Positions 1 to 9,466 of a stretch of DNA of 64,000 bases are shown here, in pieces. The translations under genes were made by a program, and so were the position numbers. The DNA is from Mayamaea pseudoterrestris (lineage: Eukaryota; Bacillariophyta; Bacillariophyceae; Sellaphorales; Sellaphoraceae). Position 1 is the first letter of the stretch; each line of letters begins with the position of its first letter. Under the pieces are notes generated by a model that saw only the letters and a program-made list of their open reading frames with translations, searched no databases and had not been told where the DNA came from. The stretch covers positions 620,001-684,000 of the forward strand of contig BROI01000011.1 in NCBI GenBank assembly GCA_027923505.1, read 5' to 3'.

Positions 1-100
1 TGTGACTCAACCCTGCACAGGATTAAATGCATACAAAACACAGGTAGCTAACCGTCTTGTCATAAGACGCAGGTCAACTCAACTCAATAATATTGTGTCA
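1..100 (-). repeat. Partial 3' LTR of the copia fossil (cut by window edge)
   Basis: Immediately after the purine-rich tract AAGGGGGA (minus strand, 108-101) the sequence begins TGACACAATATT, as expected for the first bases of a 3' LTR. No second copy is in the window, so the LTR length and its divergence, and therefore the insertion age, cannot be measured here. Confidence 0.5.
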
Positions 101-1628
101 TCCCCCTTGATCTAGGCTTGTGACAACGATCGGTTTGCCGTATCGCCCTTCCAGAAAAGAATCGGAATGATCAGGGGTCGGAACGTGGCATGCGGCAAGA
201 ACTTGGTAAGAACGTCGGCGACGTTCTGCTTGCCGAAGATGTGCTCAAAATACAGAACATTGCTTGCAATGGCCTCGCGAACTCGATGGTAGGCGAGCGC
301 ATTGTGTCGCTTAGAAAGTGTGGAGTGCGGGATCGTTGACGACTTCTTGACACTTTCGTTGTCGCCGAACATCCAGGCTGGTCCACTCAAAGGAACTCCC
401 AACATGCGTAGGGAGTATCGGAAATCCATAATCTGTTCCGTCGCGGTCTTGGCGACGACGAATTCGGATCCATACGTTGCAGTCTCGACAGTATTCTGAC
501 GCTTGCAGAACCATTCGACGGGCGTCTGGTTCAGGAAATGCAGGACTCCCATTGCGGAACGTCCAGTAGTGTAATCATGGTACAGGTTCGCGTCCATAAA
601 GGTAGTTAGTTGCACAGGCTTGCCCTTCGGGATCGGCATGTTCCACGGAAGCTCTTTGCTTGAGTTGCCGGGACCGATTGCAACCAATCATACTTGGTAG
701 GTTCCCGTGATCGACGATCTTCGCGGAAACGAATCGCCGCATCAGGGTACTCAGCTAGGTAACCGCAGACTCGCTTGGCTCGGTCCAGGTGCCCGGGGGG
801 GGCGCAGCGGAAGCGCCCAAGTGTCATTACGGCACAATGAATGTCAAGTCGACGCAAGAGTCACTGCCCACTGGAGGGCACCGATAAGAGACTGAGTACT
901 GTTGAATGCCACGGGCATCCAGCTCTTCGGTAAGGTCAAGTTCGGGTGGTCCCGTTGTCAAGCGGTGACTTGCGCTTGCGTGGCTTCTCGCCAAACATGG
1001 TCTCGTAGTTCTTGAGCATGCGACCGACGTAGGTCTTTGCGCTCATGCAGAGGGTTCCATCGGGATCACGATAGAAGTCGGCTCCAAGGTGATACTTGAT
1101 GTCGCCGTCCTTCAACTTGTACTTGTACTTCTCTTTGAGGAGGTCCGTGAAGGCTTGTGGATCTTTCATGGCCATAGCCAGATCGTCGACGAACACGCCG
1201 ACGTACTCGTAGTGAGTGCCACAGTCTTTCATCCAGACGCCAGGATCCGCGAGCTTTGGTAGAATCCAATGTCGCGGAGTGTGTCGGCAAAGTGCTCATA
1301 TGCCAACGCGCCGCCAGAAGTGCGCAACCGTTATAGTGCCTTGTAGATGACCAAGGTATGGCCTTCCAATGGTCCAAACTCGGGACCGGCAACAATGTAG
1401 AGCCTTTTCCTTGGTCTTGGCCTCGAGGTAAAGCGTTACCGACATCGGCAGCCCAAAACTTGAGGTCGTTCAGTTCAGCTAACAGTGCTATGGTTCGAAT
1501 GCTTCGCATAGATACAACGCCGGAGTAGGCGGAGTCTTTGGCGGAGCGGTCAGATGTCCCCCGGGCGAACAGTCGGGCCTTACGTCGAGATCGTTCTTGC
1601 AGTCGAAAACAAGATGCGCATTGACACG
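1..1628 (-). mobile_element. Ty1/copia LTR retrotransposon fossil, 3' part only
   Basis: Conceptual translations on the minus strand show copia pol parts in order. The start of reverse transcriptase lies near 1628-1490 (HLVFDCKND and GGHLTAPPK motifs), the central RT with the VDD catalytic motif (GVFVDDLAM) near 1200, and RNase H near 690-130 (TTFMDANLYHD, HIFGKQNVADVLTKF). A purine tract at 108-101 and a partial LTR follow. Gag, protease and integrase are absent: the copy starts abruptly at the beginning of RT, where it abuts a host F-box gene in the same orientation. It is broken, with several disruptions, and looks old enough to have decayed but young enough to be easily recognised. The window edge cuts its far end. 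The family is the copia type that is common in diatoms (CoDi-like); assignment to a sublineage was not attempted. Confidence 0.88.
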
Positions 1629-2723
1629 AAATAAATCTCGACTTGGCACATCAGGGACTGCCAGTAAGCTCTGCGATTTAATGCTGGGCAAAGGCCAATT
1701 TCGACGCTCCAACATGAGGCGCCATAAATTAGGCGATTGTCCAATTTCTTGGTGCCAAGCTTTGCAAACTTGCGTTGCAACAGCGACAGCTGAATCCGGA
1801 AGAAACGTAAGGGTGTACTCTAAAATTGATCCGGGAAAACTAAGCAACGTTTCATTTGGCAGTGTAGTGTCATCCCTCGACAGTCTACCTCCGTTATCAG
1901 TTTTTAAGCCAATATCATTGATCAAAAGCCCTCCCTGATTTCTGTCGTAGATAAGCTTGTTATTCACCACGGCGTATACAACACTCGCCGGTTTGACACC
2001 ATGAGCTGTTAATTGGTTTGTAATCGCGTCGCTAATGAAAGTGTCGTCATCGCCACTATCAACTTGGATGTGCATGTAGTGAATCATTTCCATCGCCGCG
2101 TCGCCTGATGCTGTACCGGCGTACGCCGCGTTCTCAGCTGATTGTTGCAGCGCTCGCTCACTCGTCTGCGTCTTTCGCGCTTTTAAAACGTCACATAGAG
2201 TTTTGTATGGAGCAAAGTAGTGATTGTAGCGGCATCCACCTTTTTTGCCCTTCACATCTAGGCATTTGCCGGTAAAGAAGTGGGCTTTGCACAGGAACAT
2301 AGGCTGAGACGGCCTTTCTTCGTCGACGCTGGCGAGATTCGGTCTGTTTGAATCATTGACCGAGTTGCTTCGCACACGACCCTTACCAGAGATCAAAGTT
2401 CCACGCAAACCAGTCAGTAAATTGCTCCCTCGTGCAGCAGCATCGTCATAATCATGCATTGATTCTGCCCGCGCTCGTCGCTTGTCACTTTGCTCGAACC
2501 GAACTGCATCCAATAGGGGAATACTATCCGTCGGTATACAGTCTGTCCAAACATGGATATTCAGTGGACGCTGCGCATGACGATCAATCATTGAAAGCAA
2601 CTCTTGCGCCATGCTTTTTTGCTGCCGCTTGTCGGCAGTTTTCTGCTTGCGCAGTTTTGTCTCGCTTCGACGAATCTCAGTGATTTCAGCACGGCGTTCC
2701 CAACCTTGGTTTTGTTTGACCAT
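1629..2723 (-). pseudogene. CCCH zinc-finger / F-box protein, C-terminus replaced by copia sequence
   Basis: From ATG 2723 about 365 host residues are readable. A basic helical N-terminus (res. 5-45) is followed by a segment reading LNIHVWTDCIPTDS. A CCCH-like finger lies at about res. 143-167 (CKAHFFTGKC then GGCRYNHY), and an F-box-like motif at about res. 293-343 (LEYTLTFLPD, SPNLWRLMLERRNWPLP). F-box proteins bind SKP1 in SCF ubiquitin ligases. The reading frame then runs into the reverse-transcriptase part of the copia fossil after SRDLF, so the natural C-terminus is lost. The frame stays open until position 1488, giving a chimeric tail. An in-frame GTG at 2804 lies upstream, but ATG 2723 is the first ATG. 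It could still be expressed as a truncated protein. Confidence in the F-box is good and in substrate or role is nil. Confidence 0.7.
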
Positions 2724-3195
2724 ATTTTTGTTAAGCTTGGCTGTTGTTCTAGCCTGTCTAAAAGGTTCAATTCTTATGCAATGAAGCAAAAATAGTGTCA
2801 GCACACGATGCCGTCCTCTGATCTACATCCACGAGATTCCATCGGAGGTCCGTTTCCAATTCACGCCTTGAAAACCCAAGCATCACCTTTCGTCCTCACG
2901 TTTCAGAAGAAAATGAGGGTCGACCGGCGCGCTCACTCAACGGAGGTCACATAGAGCCAGGCGAGCCGTTAGAAGTTGAACCGACCGATGGTGCATGTCC
3001 TCACAAAACCATTGCCGTCAAACCTGTGTCCTTGCAGCATTTTCTTATTCGAAGACAGCCTATTGCCAGCTGCTCATCAATCTATTGTCACTTGAGCCCC
3101 ACATTGCAAGTTATAGCTGATCATATAAGTCAGCATTGCTTCGAACAGCAAGGAAAACAACGAGCAGCATAACAGCAGAAGGCAGCGCTGACAAA
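2724..3195. other. Intergenic, divergent, 472 bp
   Basis: This lies between the divergent F-box remnant and the membrane-protein gene. The only feature noticed is a TATA-like run (CATATAAG) at 3122-3129, about 70 bp before the ATG at 3196; its role is conjecture. Confidence 0.4.
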
Positions 3196-4581
3196 ATGTC
3201 GCAAGGCACGCAGCAACTTCATGACCTCGTCAGAGCGTTAGAGATAATTGCGTATGATGATGCGGTTGCGCTCGATCCACCGGAAGAGACAAACACCGCT
3301 AGTTTTCCAGTGGCTGTTACAGCTGCCCCAACAGAAGCGCCTGTCGACCAAATCATTGCGGACCAACTACCTCAAGCAAACGACCCAGACGACACGCCCG
3401 CATCCGCCTTCAACGCCACGACCGATATCAGCAACTACTTTGACAACTCTGAAGCCGATTGTACCTTCTCCAGCAATCCAGACGCGCTGTTATGCAACGT
3501 CACCGCCTTTCGTTGCTCCAACAGTCAATCCTTTGTGACGATTCCATACGACTACGAGATTGTTCACAAAGCAAGCGACGTCAGTCGTCTATCACATCTG
3601 CTTGAGGTTATTGAAGGGAATATTCTTGATCAGCTTTCAATGGATATAGGGCTGAAGAACTGTGCGAAATCGTTTGGAGGTCGCCGAGCTCAAGCGGAAA
3701 CTAGCTTTGGAAATGATCAGATGGACTATCAGCTCACCGGCATGAGCCTTCTACCGAGAGACAAAACGACTACGGAGAAGTGTTTGTCGACAATCGACGA
3801 TGGAATGGCTGTTTGTAGCAGCATCAAGGGCGCGCTGACTGTGTATACCTTGCAGACAACGGCGGAGGCAATGCTTTCGAACGAAGAACGCCTTGCACTG
3901 CAGCAAGCAGTCCTAGAAGTGATTCAAGAAGGTATGCTTGAAGAAAAGTTTCTGACTTCTGCGCATGGTGAAAAGGTTGTATACATAGGGGATCGCCTTG
4001 CGGTATTGTCAAGTCAGCAGAGTCAAACAATGACGGAGACAGGATGGACTACTCGCTCAAAAGGTCTCGTTTCAGCAGCGATAATCTTATCTCTGCTCGT
4101 TATTGCTGTGCTGTGCTACATTCGGTGTTACTTAAAGTTTGGCAAGGGCTCTCGTTATGTGCGCGACACAAGTGGCTCGTCAGTGGACACAGATGCACGT
4201 CCTGATACAGTGGAACAAATGGCAAGCAATTTGAGTTCCCTTGGACCGCAAGATCTTCCAGCGGTGCATGGAGATGCAAAAGGCATCCCGACCACAGCGA
4301 TGAAGTTGAATCAATCTGGGTCGCAAGATCAAGGCACGGAATGTATTGAGTTTGACAAGTCGTCAGAGCTTGATGAATCGATGGGCAGCATGGGAGTCGC
4401 CACGTTTGATCTGGATACACTGGTGGAAACCACGACAGACATTGGCAATTACCAGTTTAGCTATGACCAAGGCATCTCACCAATCAATGAAACCTTTGAC
4501 AATCTTTACGAAGACGTGGAGATTCCCATGACATTTGATGATGCTTCGAATGGATCAGTTGGTCAACGACTCAAGAACTGA
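3196..4581 (+). CDS. Unknown single-pass membrane protein (461 aa)
   Basis: I do not recognise a family. The start is ATG 3196 in good context (aaaATGT); the frame is open upstream to a TTG at 3136 but without another ATG. The protein has an acidic, Ala/Thr/Pro-rich N-terminal third, then a folded-looking segment (res. about 85-280) with Cys residues (ADCTFSSNPDALLCNVTAFRC, two N-x-T sites, later NCAKSF, TEKCL, VCSS) that would suit an oxidised extracellular or lumenal domain. One clear membrane helix follows at about res. 290-312 (VSAAIILSLLVIAVLCYI), then basic residues and a 145-residue acidic tail. The basic residues after the helix suggest that the tail is cytosolic (type I-like), yet no N-terminal signal peptide is visible. 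A short upstream exon encoding one is possible. No intron was seen. Confidence 0.72.
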   Translation: MSQGTQQLHDLVRALEIIAYDDAVALDPPEETNTASFPVAVTAAPTEAPVDQIIADQLPQANDPDDTPASAFNATTDISNYFDNSEADCTFSSNPDALLCNVTAFRCSNSQSFVTIPYDYEIVHKASDVSRLSHLLEVIEGNILDQLSMDIGLKNCAKSFGGRRAQAETSFGNDQMDYQLTGMSLLPRDKTTTEKCLSTIDDGMAVCSSIKGALTVYTLQTTAEAMLSNEERLALQQAVLEVIQEGMLEEKFLTSAHGEKVVYIGDRLAVLSSQQSQTMTETGWTTRSKGLVSAAIILSLLVIAVLCYIRCYLKFGKGSRYVRDTSGSSVDTDARPDTVEQMASNLSSLGPQDLPAVHGDAKGIPTTAMKLNQSGSQDQGTECIEFDKSSELDESMGSMGVATFDLDTLVETTTDIGNYQFSYDQGISPINETFDNLYEDVEIPMTFDDASNGSVGQRLKN

Positions 4582-4960
4582 GTTACACTTTGTAAGCATG
4601 CGTACGATAATTTTCATAATGTAATTGTTATTTAGTGTTCATAACTTTTCATTTTTCTTGCTGGTGTTATCGGTCTGAGGAACAAGCAAGTGGAAGGGCG
4701 TTGGTGAGGTACGAGCATTGAAACGAGCATAGGTAGCTAAACATAGGAACTGACGCACCCATCATGACCGCATTTGCGGCCAACCGTAAGCAAGTCTGAC
4801 CGTGATGAAAACCCAAAAACGGATGAGGGGCGACGAGGGACATGGACGCAAATGATTGAGTAGGTCAAAGCGTTCCAACAAGCTTTTCAGCCTTTAGTGT
4901 TTTACTACCACTGAACACACTTTCTTGTTCAACGCAGGCTCAAGCATTTTGTGCAGCGTA
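4582..4960. other. Intergenic, 379 bp
   Basis: Spacer between two genes in the same orientation. Nothing beyond AT-rich 3' flank sequence was recognised. Confidence 0.4.
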
Positions 4961-5755
4961 ATGCCGAAATCATCTCCTCGTCCCTCACTTGACGAACACT
5001 TTGCCAAAAAGGAAGCATCTTCAACGCCGAGCGACAGCAAGACGAAGAAGGATTGGGATGATGCTAGCGGCAATAGTTTGGGTGATCTAAGTCTCGATGC
5101 CGACATTCAAGCCATGTCTCGAGAAACTCATGCGTTGCTGAACCAGATTTTGAACGATACGTCCGAGTCAAATTCCACCACTCCCACCAAGTCCAAATCG
5201 CCTCGACGCAAAAAGGGAGGCGAGAATTTGGATACGAGCTACGACAACGAAGAGCTGGAAGAGGAACTGCATCGAGTAGATGATGTATCGGACGGCATAA
5301 GGGCGCTTAGTGCGGAATTAAATGCTGTAGGCACTAACGAACGGGGTGAAGTGATTGCGGCTATGCTACCAGCGGCGTTAGCTGCCGACGAGCATAATCA
5401 ATTGGAATTGTTGGAATCTGTCGAATTGACCTGCACTCCAAGGCTCTACAGAAACAACGATGTATCTAGCGACGGAACAAAGATGGTACGCTTTGACCCT
5501 GCTGTTGAACAACTCAAGGCATTGCGCGTCGCCATTTCGAACAAGGACATTGCTCCGGTGCCCCCGCGAGGTCGGGCCTTGAAGAAAGAACTTCCCGGAC
5601 GTCTAGAAGAGGGCGTCGACCAGGTGATTCTATTTGCTTGCATCATTATTTGGACCGTTATTGTGATCATCGTCGATCACACTCGCATGGGAATGATGAA
5701 TCATGACGAGGGTACTTTGCAGCATCCCTGGATCTTTCGCCTTTTCTGTAAATAA
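4961..5755 (+). CDS. Unknown C-terminally anchored protein (264 aa)
   Basis: Starts at ATG 4961 (gtaATGC); an open frame extends upstream only to a TTG at 4925. The protein is polar and charged, with a Ser/Lys-rich segment around res. 70-90 (SKSPRRKKGG) and an acidic helix around res. 95-130 that may form a short coiled coil (DNEELEEELHRVDD). A single hydrophobic helix lies near the C-terminus at about res. 221-238 (VILFACIIIWTVIVIIV), followed by only 26 residues. This is the layout of a tail-anchored or C-terminally anchored protein with a cytosolic N-terminus. No SNARE zero-layer pattern was convincing. Its stop lies 23 bp from the stop of the convergent MaoC-like gene, so the two 3' UTRs probably overlap. 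Confidence 0.72.
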   Translation: MPKSSPRPSLDEHFAKKEASSTPSDSKTKKDWDDASGNSLGDLSLDADIQAMSRETHALLNQILNDTSESNSTTPTKSKSPRRKKGGENLDTSYDNEELEEELHRVDDVSDGIRALSAELNAVGTNERGEVIAAMLPAALAADEHNQLELLESVELTCTPRLYRNNDVSSDGTKMVRFDPAVEQLKALRVAISNKDIAPVPPRGRALKKELPGRLEEGVDQVILFACIIIWTVIVIIVDHTRMGMMNHDEGTLQHPWIFRLFCK

Positions 5756-5778
5756 AATACTTATATTCCAAAAATATT

Positions 5779-6417
5779 TTAATCTTTTGATGTTCCATGT
5801 ACGATCCATACATCTGCGCTTCCTTTAATGTGCACCAAACCGTTTCCGCCGGTGACAATAGTGTCACATGTCAGCACAATGCCGCGTCGCTTCCAGTGTC
5901 GAATGGATGTAATCGTTACCCTGCCCTTTACAACATCATTTGCGTAGACTGGTTTGCAGAAATCTATCTTTTGCTTCAAGTATATGGAACCTGGGATGAG
6001 CGTGCCAAATATGCAGGTAAAAAGGCTGGCGACGAGCATGCCATGAGTAAGAACCTTGGTTGAATGAGAGCTACTATCGTCCTTGCTATTAGCTTCATTC
6101 CATTGCACCAAGGGACTTGTTTTTATAACAGTCGGTTCAGTTCCATGCCTCCATGATTGATGCAAAGGGTTCATGTCGCCAACGAGCCGTCCGTATTCTT
6201 CGATGTCACACTCGGAAAAGCGTCGCTCGACTTCAGCGTGCTGGCCGACGACGACCCCTTGGCCGTTCTTAGGTATTGTCCCAATTATTTTATAATCATG
6301 GTAGGATCTACTACGGATACAGCATCGTTTTGAAAGCCGACATGAAGCGTTTGGAATGAGTCGAAAGTAGCTGTACATTAGAGAAGCAAGTGGCAGCGAT
6401 GGTGGATAAAAGAACAT
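5779..6417 (-). CDS. MaoC-like hot-dog dehydratase, probably mitochondrial (212 aa)
   Basis: The core matches (R)-specific enoyl-CoA hydratase / MaoC proteins. FSECDIEEYGRLVGDMNPLH carries the conserved Asp and the GD-x-NPLH hydratase motif. It is followed by HGMLVASLFTCIFGTLIPGS, the helix and FGT-PG turn, and by KQKIDFCKPVYANDVVKG. This family dehydrates 3-hydroxyacyl thioesters in mitochondrial fatty-acid synthesis (HTD2 type) or hydrates enoyl-CoA in beta-oxidation. The N-terminus before about res. 45 is basic and rich in Arg, Ser and Cys with no acidic residues, consistent with a mitochondrial presequence (inference). ATG 6417 was chosen; the frame opens further to a GTG at 6447. There is about a 15-residue insertion rich in Ser/Asp between the two motifs. 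No intron. The alternative role, peroxisomal hydratase, is less likely without a C-terminal PTS1 (it ends TSKD). Confidence 0.82.
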   Translation of the reverse strand: MFFYPPSLPLASLMYSYFRLIPNASCRLSKRCCIRSRSYHDYKIIGTIPKNGQGVVVGQHAEVERRFSECDIEEYGRLVGDMNPLHQSWRHGTEPTVIKTSPLVQWNEANSKDDSSSHSTKVLTHGMLVASLFTCIFGTLIPGSIYLKQKIDFCKPVYANDVVKGRVTITSIRHWKRRGIVLTCDTIVTGGNGLVHIKGSADVWIVHGTSKD

Positions 6418-6814
6418 GATGCGATCCAAATAACGAAGCAGCCGCACGCACTTGAAAATTAGCTACGGCAAGTCTACCAGAAAGCGAATGGAAGGCTGAG
6501 CATGATGTAGTCAAGCAAGAAATACACAAAATGGCTTATCAAATGTTAAGCTACTTCCAAGTAGTAGCTACCTCCGCAGATCTCGCTACATCTCGCAACA
6601 TAAACACCCAAATCGAATCGATCGGCAGCTTGGATCATATATGATCATCATCACAGCACATCAACAACAAAAGCACTACCGGGCTAACACATGACCAAAT
6701 CATTACTTGATCGCTTCTTGCCTTGATCACAAACTTACAATCCTTTGGAAAAATGATCGGAAATAGACAAACGTGTCGGCTGTGGGACGACGCCAGTGCG
6801 ATGAAAATCATACT
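6418..6814. other. Intergenic, about 400 bp
   Basis: 5' flank of the MaoC-like gene. I see no gene or clear repeat; GATC-containing short words such as TATATGATCATCATC near 6640 are unremarkable. Confidence 0.35.
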
Positions 6815-7141
6815 CTGGCAACTGCCACGAAGACATTCAACGGCGACTCAGCATACCTCCTTCCGGGACATTTGTGTTGGCCACCTCGAAACGTCTCCGT
6901 CTTGACAAACTGCAAGTCCTGATCCTCGCGCTCGGGCAAAAACTCAATACTCGCTGCACTCACACGGGCGGAGTACTGACTCAATGGGCAAGCTCCGAGT
7001 TGGTTGCATCCTGCGCGGCAAACATAAAGTCAAGCACCCATCGAGGTGAGGCACCTCGTGCAGCTCGCACCCAAGCTCCTTGGCAGCGTCAATAATGCTT
7101 TTGCACCAGTGCCCAATCATGCAGCGCGATTGATTTAGCAC
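6815..7141 (-). pseudogene. Cytochrome P450 relic (CYP710/CYP61-like)
   Basis: Two conserved P450 blocks can be read on the minus strand in different frames. Near 7045-6975 one frame gives VLDFMFAAQDATNSELAH, which resembles the I-helix oxygen-activation segment of sterol C22-desaturase P450s (DFLFAAQDAST type). Near 6950-6815 another frame gives IEFLPEREDQDLQFVKTE and then FRGGQHKCPGRRYAESPLN, a good match to the haem-binding loop (F-x-G-x-H-x-C-x-G-R) with its Cys ligand. In an intact enzyme roughly 120-150 residues, including the ExxR helix, separate the blocks; here they are almost adjacent. A large internal deletion and frame breaks make this a dead fragment. No intact P450 gene lies in the window. 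CYP710 versus CYP61 cannot be decided. Confidence 0.55.
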
Positions 7142-7574
7142 GCCAATTCATCTTCATGGTCAATTTTGCTGATACGTGTCCTTGTGCCGGTGTTGAAAGG
7201 GTCTTTTGCTTTGCGAGTGCCGCAATTGTCGCGCTCATTTCTCATTTATGACAACCAACCACTGCAAGGTGAATTGCTCTTTTAATCATGGTAACAGCAA
7301 ACGCTCTGTTTCCTCCGATCACTTCATGTATTAGTTTATGACTGTTTTTCGACAAGAAGAGCGCTTGCAACCCTTTATAGTAGTCTTCTATTCTTCTAGT
7401 CAAGCATTGGTGATTGATTGTCGAATTATCGAGTGATTTTAACACGGACGAATGCGAGTCCCAGTACGATGTTGGGACTTGATTCAGTCGTGTGAAATAA
7501 TCCTTGTACCAATCGTCGTAGAATTCTACAAGGGATGGCCGGAGCGCGCGATCAGCTTGCACCACAAATCCACC
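7142..7574. other. Intergenic / 5' flank of the PDI gene, 433 bp
   Basis: This lies between the P450 relic and the PDI start. A minus-strand open frame spans 7598-7242, but it has no recognisable content and starts inside the PDI gene. I see nothing else. Confidence 0.35.
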
Positions 7575-8956
7575 ATGGGATTCATGAGACCTATGCATCT
7601 GAGTTTTCTCATCTTCGTATGCTGCATTGTCAGTTTACTTGCAGTAAGCAAGGCAGAATCAATCTACGAAAAGGATGCGAATGTAAATGTCATTTCAAGC
7701 CATGAACAGTTCGTCGCCGAAGTGGAGACATCCGATTCGATTTGGCTTCTCCATGTGTACTCGTCAGTGAATCCGAAGCAAGCTGCTGTCGTCTCTGCTA
7801 TCGCTAAATTAATGAAAGGAATATTTTCAGTGGCAGCTGTTGATATGGAGAGTTACCGAGATGCCGAAACACTCAAGCAAAAGTATTCTATCAGCTCGTC
7901 ATCGACCTTGCTCATTTTGGCCGACGACAAGCAAACGAAAGCCCACACCACATTATCGACAGGTGACTTGAATTTGCAGAAATTAACGGATTCTCTTGTG
8001 CAAGCTGCTGGACAAACCATTTCGGAGCGTTCTCGTGCGCTTAATGGTGCTTCAACCACCGATTCCAGCAACGGTGGTGGCCATGGCTCTAGCATTCTTG
8101 TCACATCAACGGACGCTACGTTTGCAAATGACGTTTTAAACAATCCTCTGGTTGTCATGGTTGCATTTACAGCTCCATGGTGTGGACATTGTAAGCGGCT
8201 TGAACCGGAATGGAACCAAGCGGCACAAATTTTGGCCAAGCAAGCATACGCTCGCAACGCGATTCGTTTGGTGTGGGTCGACGCGACGGAAAATCCGAAA
8301 GTCACGTCCAAATTTCAAGTCAAAGGATATCCAACGATTAAAATCTTTCCCGGAACAAACAGCAGCAGTGCGGTTAGTCACAACAAGAGGGCCACTGACG
8401 CCAAGGACTACACCGGCGAGAGAAATGCGGCAGGCATGGTGCAAGCTCTCTTGGAAGAAGTTGACAGGACGGGCATTCCATTGGAAATTGCCGAATTGAC
8501 AAGCGCTAAAGTATTGCAGGAGCATTGTGCCGGCTCGAACCATATTTGTATTCTTGCGGGTTTACCGCACATTGTTGAAAGTGGCGCTGACGGTCGACGC
8601 AAAATTTGGAAAAGGTTGGCCAAGTCGCCAAGGCGTTTCGATCTTCCATGGCATTTTCGTTCTTGTGGTTTGAAGGCACCTCGCAACCGGAGCTTGAAAG
8701 TACTCTTGAACTAACTTTTGGATTCCCAGCTGTAGTTGCATTGTCCATGGACCGGAAAGCGTATGCAGTGATGCGAGGAGCTTTCACGGAGAAGGGCATG
8801 GCGTCGTTTTTGCATTCATTGACAACAGGACGACAGATGACAGTTCATATGCAAAGTCTACCAACTATTGAAGCAGTCGAGCCTTGGGACGGACAAGACA
8901 CAGTGCCAGGGGAGGAAGAATTCAGTCTTGAAGATATAATGGGTGAAGATCTGTAA
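7575..8956 (+). CDS. P5/PDIA6-type protein disulfide isomerase, one frame disturbance
   Basis: ER thiol oxidoreductase. ATG 7575 in strong context (caccATGG) opens a signal peptide (HLSFLIFVCCIVSLLAV, res. 8-24). The first thioredoxin-fold domain (about res. 35-150) has no CxxC: the active-site position reads HVYSSVNPKQ. The second domain (about res. 170-300) has the full active site APWCGHCKRLEPEW (CGHC at 203-206) and the cis-Pro turn GYPT. After RRKI (codon 344, near 8604) the frame is lost, and the rest of the P5 C-terminal domain (LEKVGQVAKAFRSSMAF, GAFTEKGMASFLHSL, ending EDIMGEDL) continues in another frame to 8956. One missing T in the TTT run at 8605-8607 would account for it, so sequencing error, recent mutation or an unusual transcript are all possible. 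Without restoration the protein stops at 8714 after unrelated residues. GEDL may be a divergent ER-retention tail. Confidence 0.85.
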
Positions 8957-9354
8957 TTGTTGCACGCGAAGAGTCGCTACACAAAGACTTTGAGTTTAAC
9001 ATTGCTTATCAAACACTTAAAAAACACTTTTAGACAAGGTCCGCTGACGCGGTTTGCATTGACCCTGGGCTCCATGCTATGTGTATGGTGGACTTGTGTA
9101 TAATAAATTCATCATAGGCTATTACTAATTGTTTGAATAAAGTCTACACAAGACGCTGTTGAGTGCCTCTTGCTTTGATGGGTTGTTAATCACTAGCCAG
9201 AACCAACTACCCATATATGTTTTTATCCCGTTCGTATCTCTTTGGGAACGACATTTGTGTGCCTTCACCTGCTTCCGTATCCCTTAAGCCACTTTGTGTG
9301 GCCAACAGACGGTGAGATGGACAACAACGACATTTTGAATCAATCAACCAGCTC
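8957..9354. other. Intergenic, 398 bp, 3' flank of the PDI gene
   Basis: Contains AATAAA-like polyadenylation words (near 9102 and 9136). No gene is supported. The satellite-related sequence begins at its right edge. Confidence 0.4.
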
Positions 9355-9466
9355 AGCTGGGTGAATGAGGGCATTTGGAGGTCAAGACATCTGCAGGCTG
9401 AAACTGGTGAGAAGACTGAGACACCAGCCAGATATTCCATCTTGTTGCGCATCCTGAAAAAGTTGT
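9355..9466 (-). repeat. Degenerate satellite unit in inverted orientation
   Basis: Read on the minus strand, 9466-9376 aligns with the 169-bp satellite. It reads TTCAGGATGCGCAACAAGAT, then CTGGCTGGTGTCTCAG, then TTCTCACCAGTTTCAGCCTG and CAGATGTCTTGAC. The roughly 26 bases that hold the left half of the unit's 17-bp palindrome are missing. Similarity fades out toward 9355. The regular array starts right next to it in the opposite orientation. Confidence 0.75.

Noticed and set aside
7242-7598. Minus-strand open frame of 118 codons antisense to the PDI start
   Set aside because: It begins inside the PDI coding region, has no recognisable domain and overlaps the strong PDI start context.
8559-8615. 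A 57-bp intron removing the frame break in the PDI gene
   Set aside because: GT-AG ends exist, but splicing would delete PHIVESGADGRRKI, which matches a conserved part of P5 proteins. A missing base in the TTT run is simpler.
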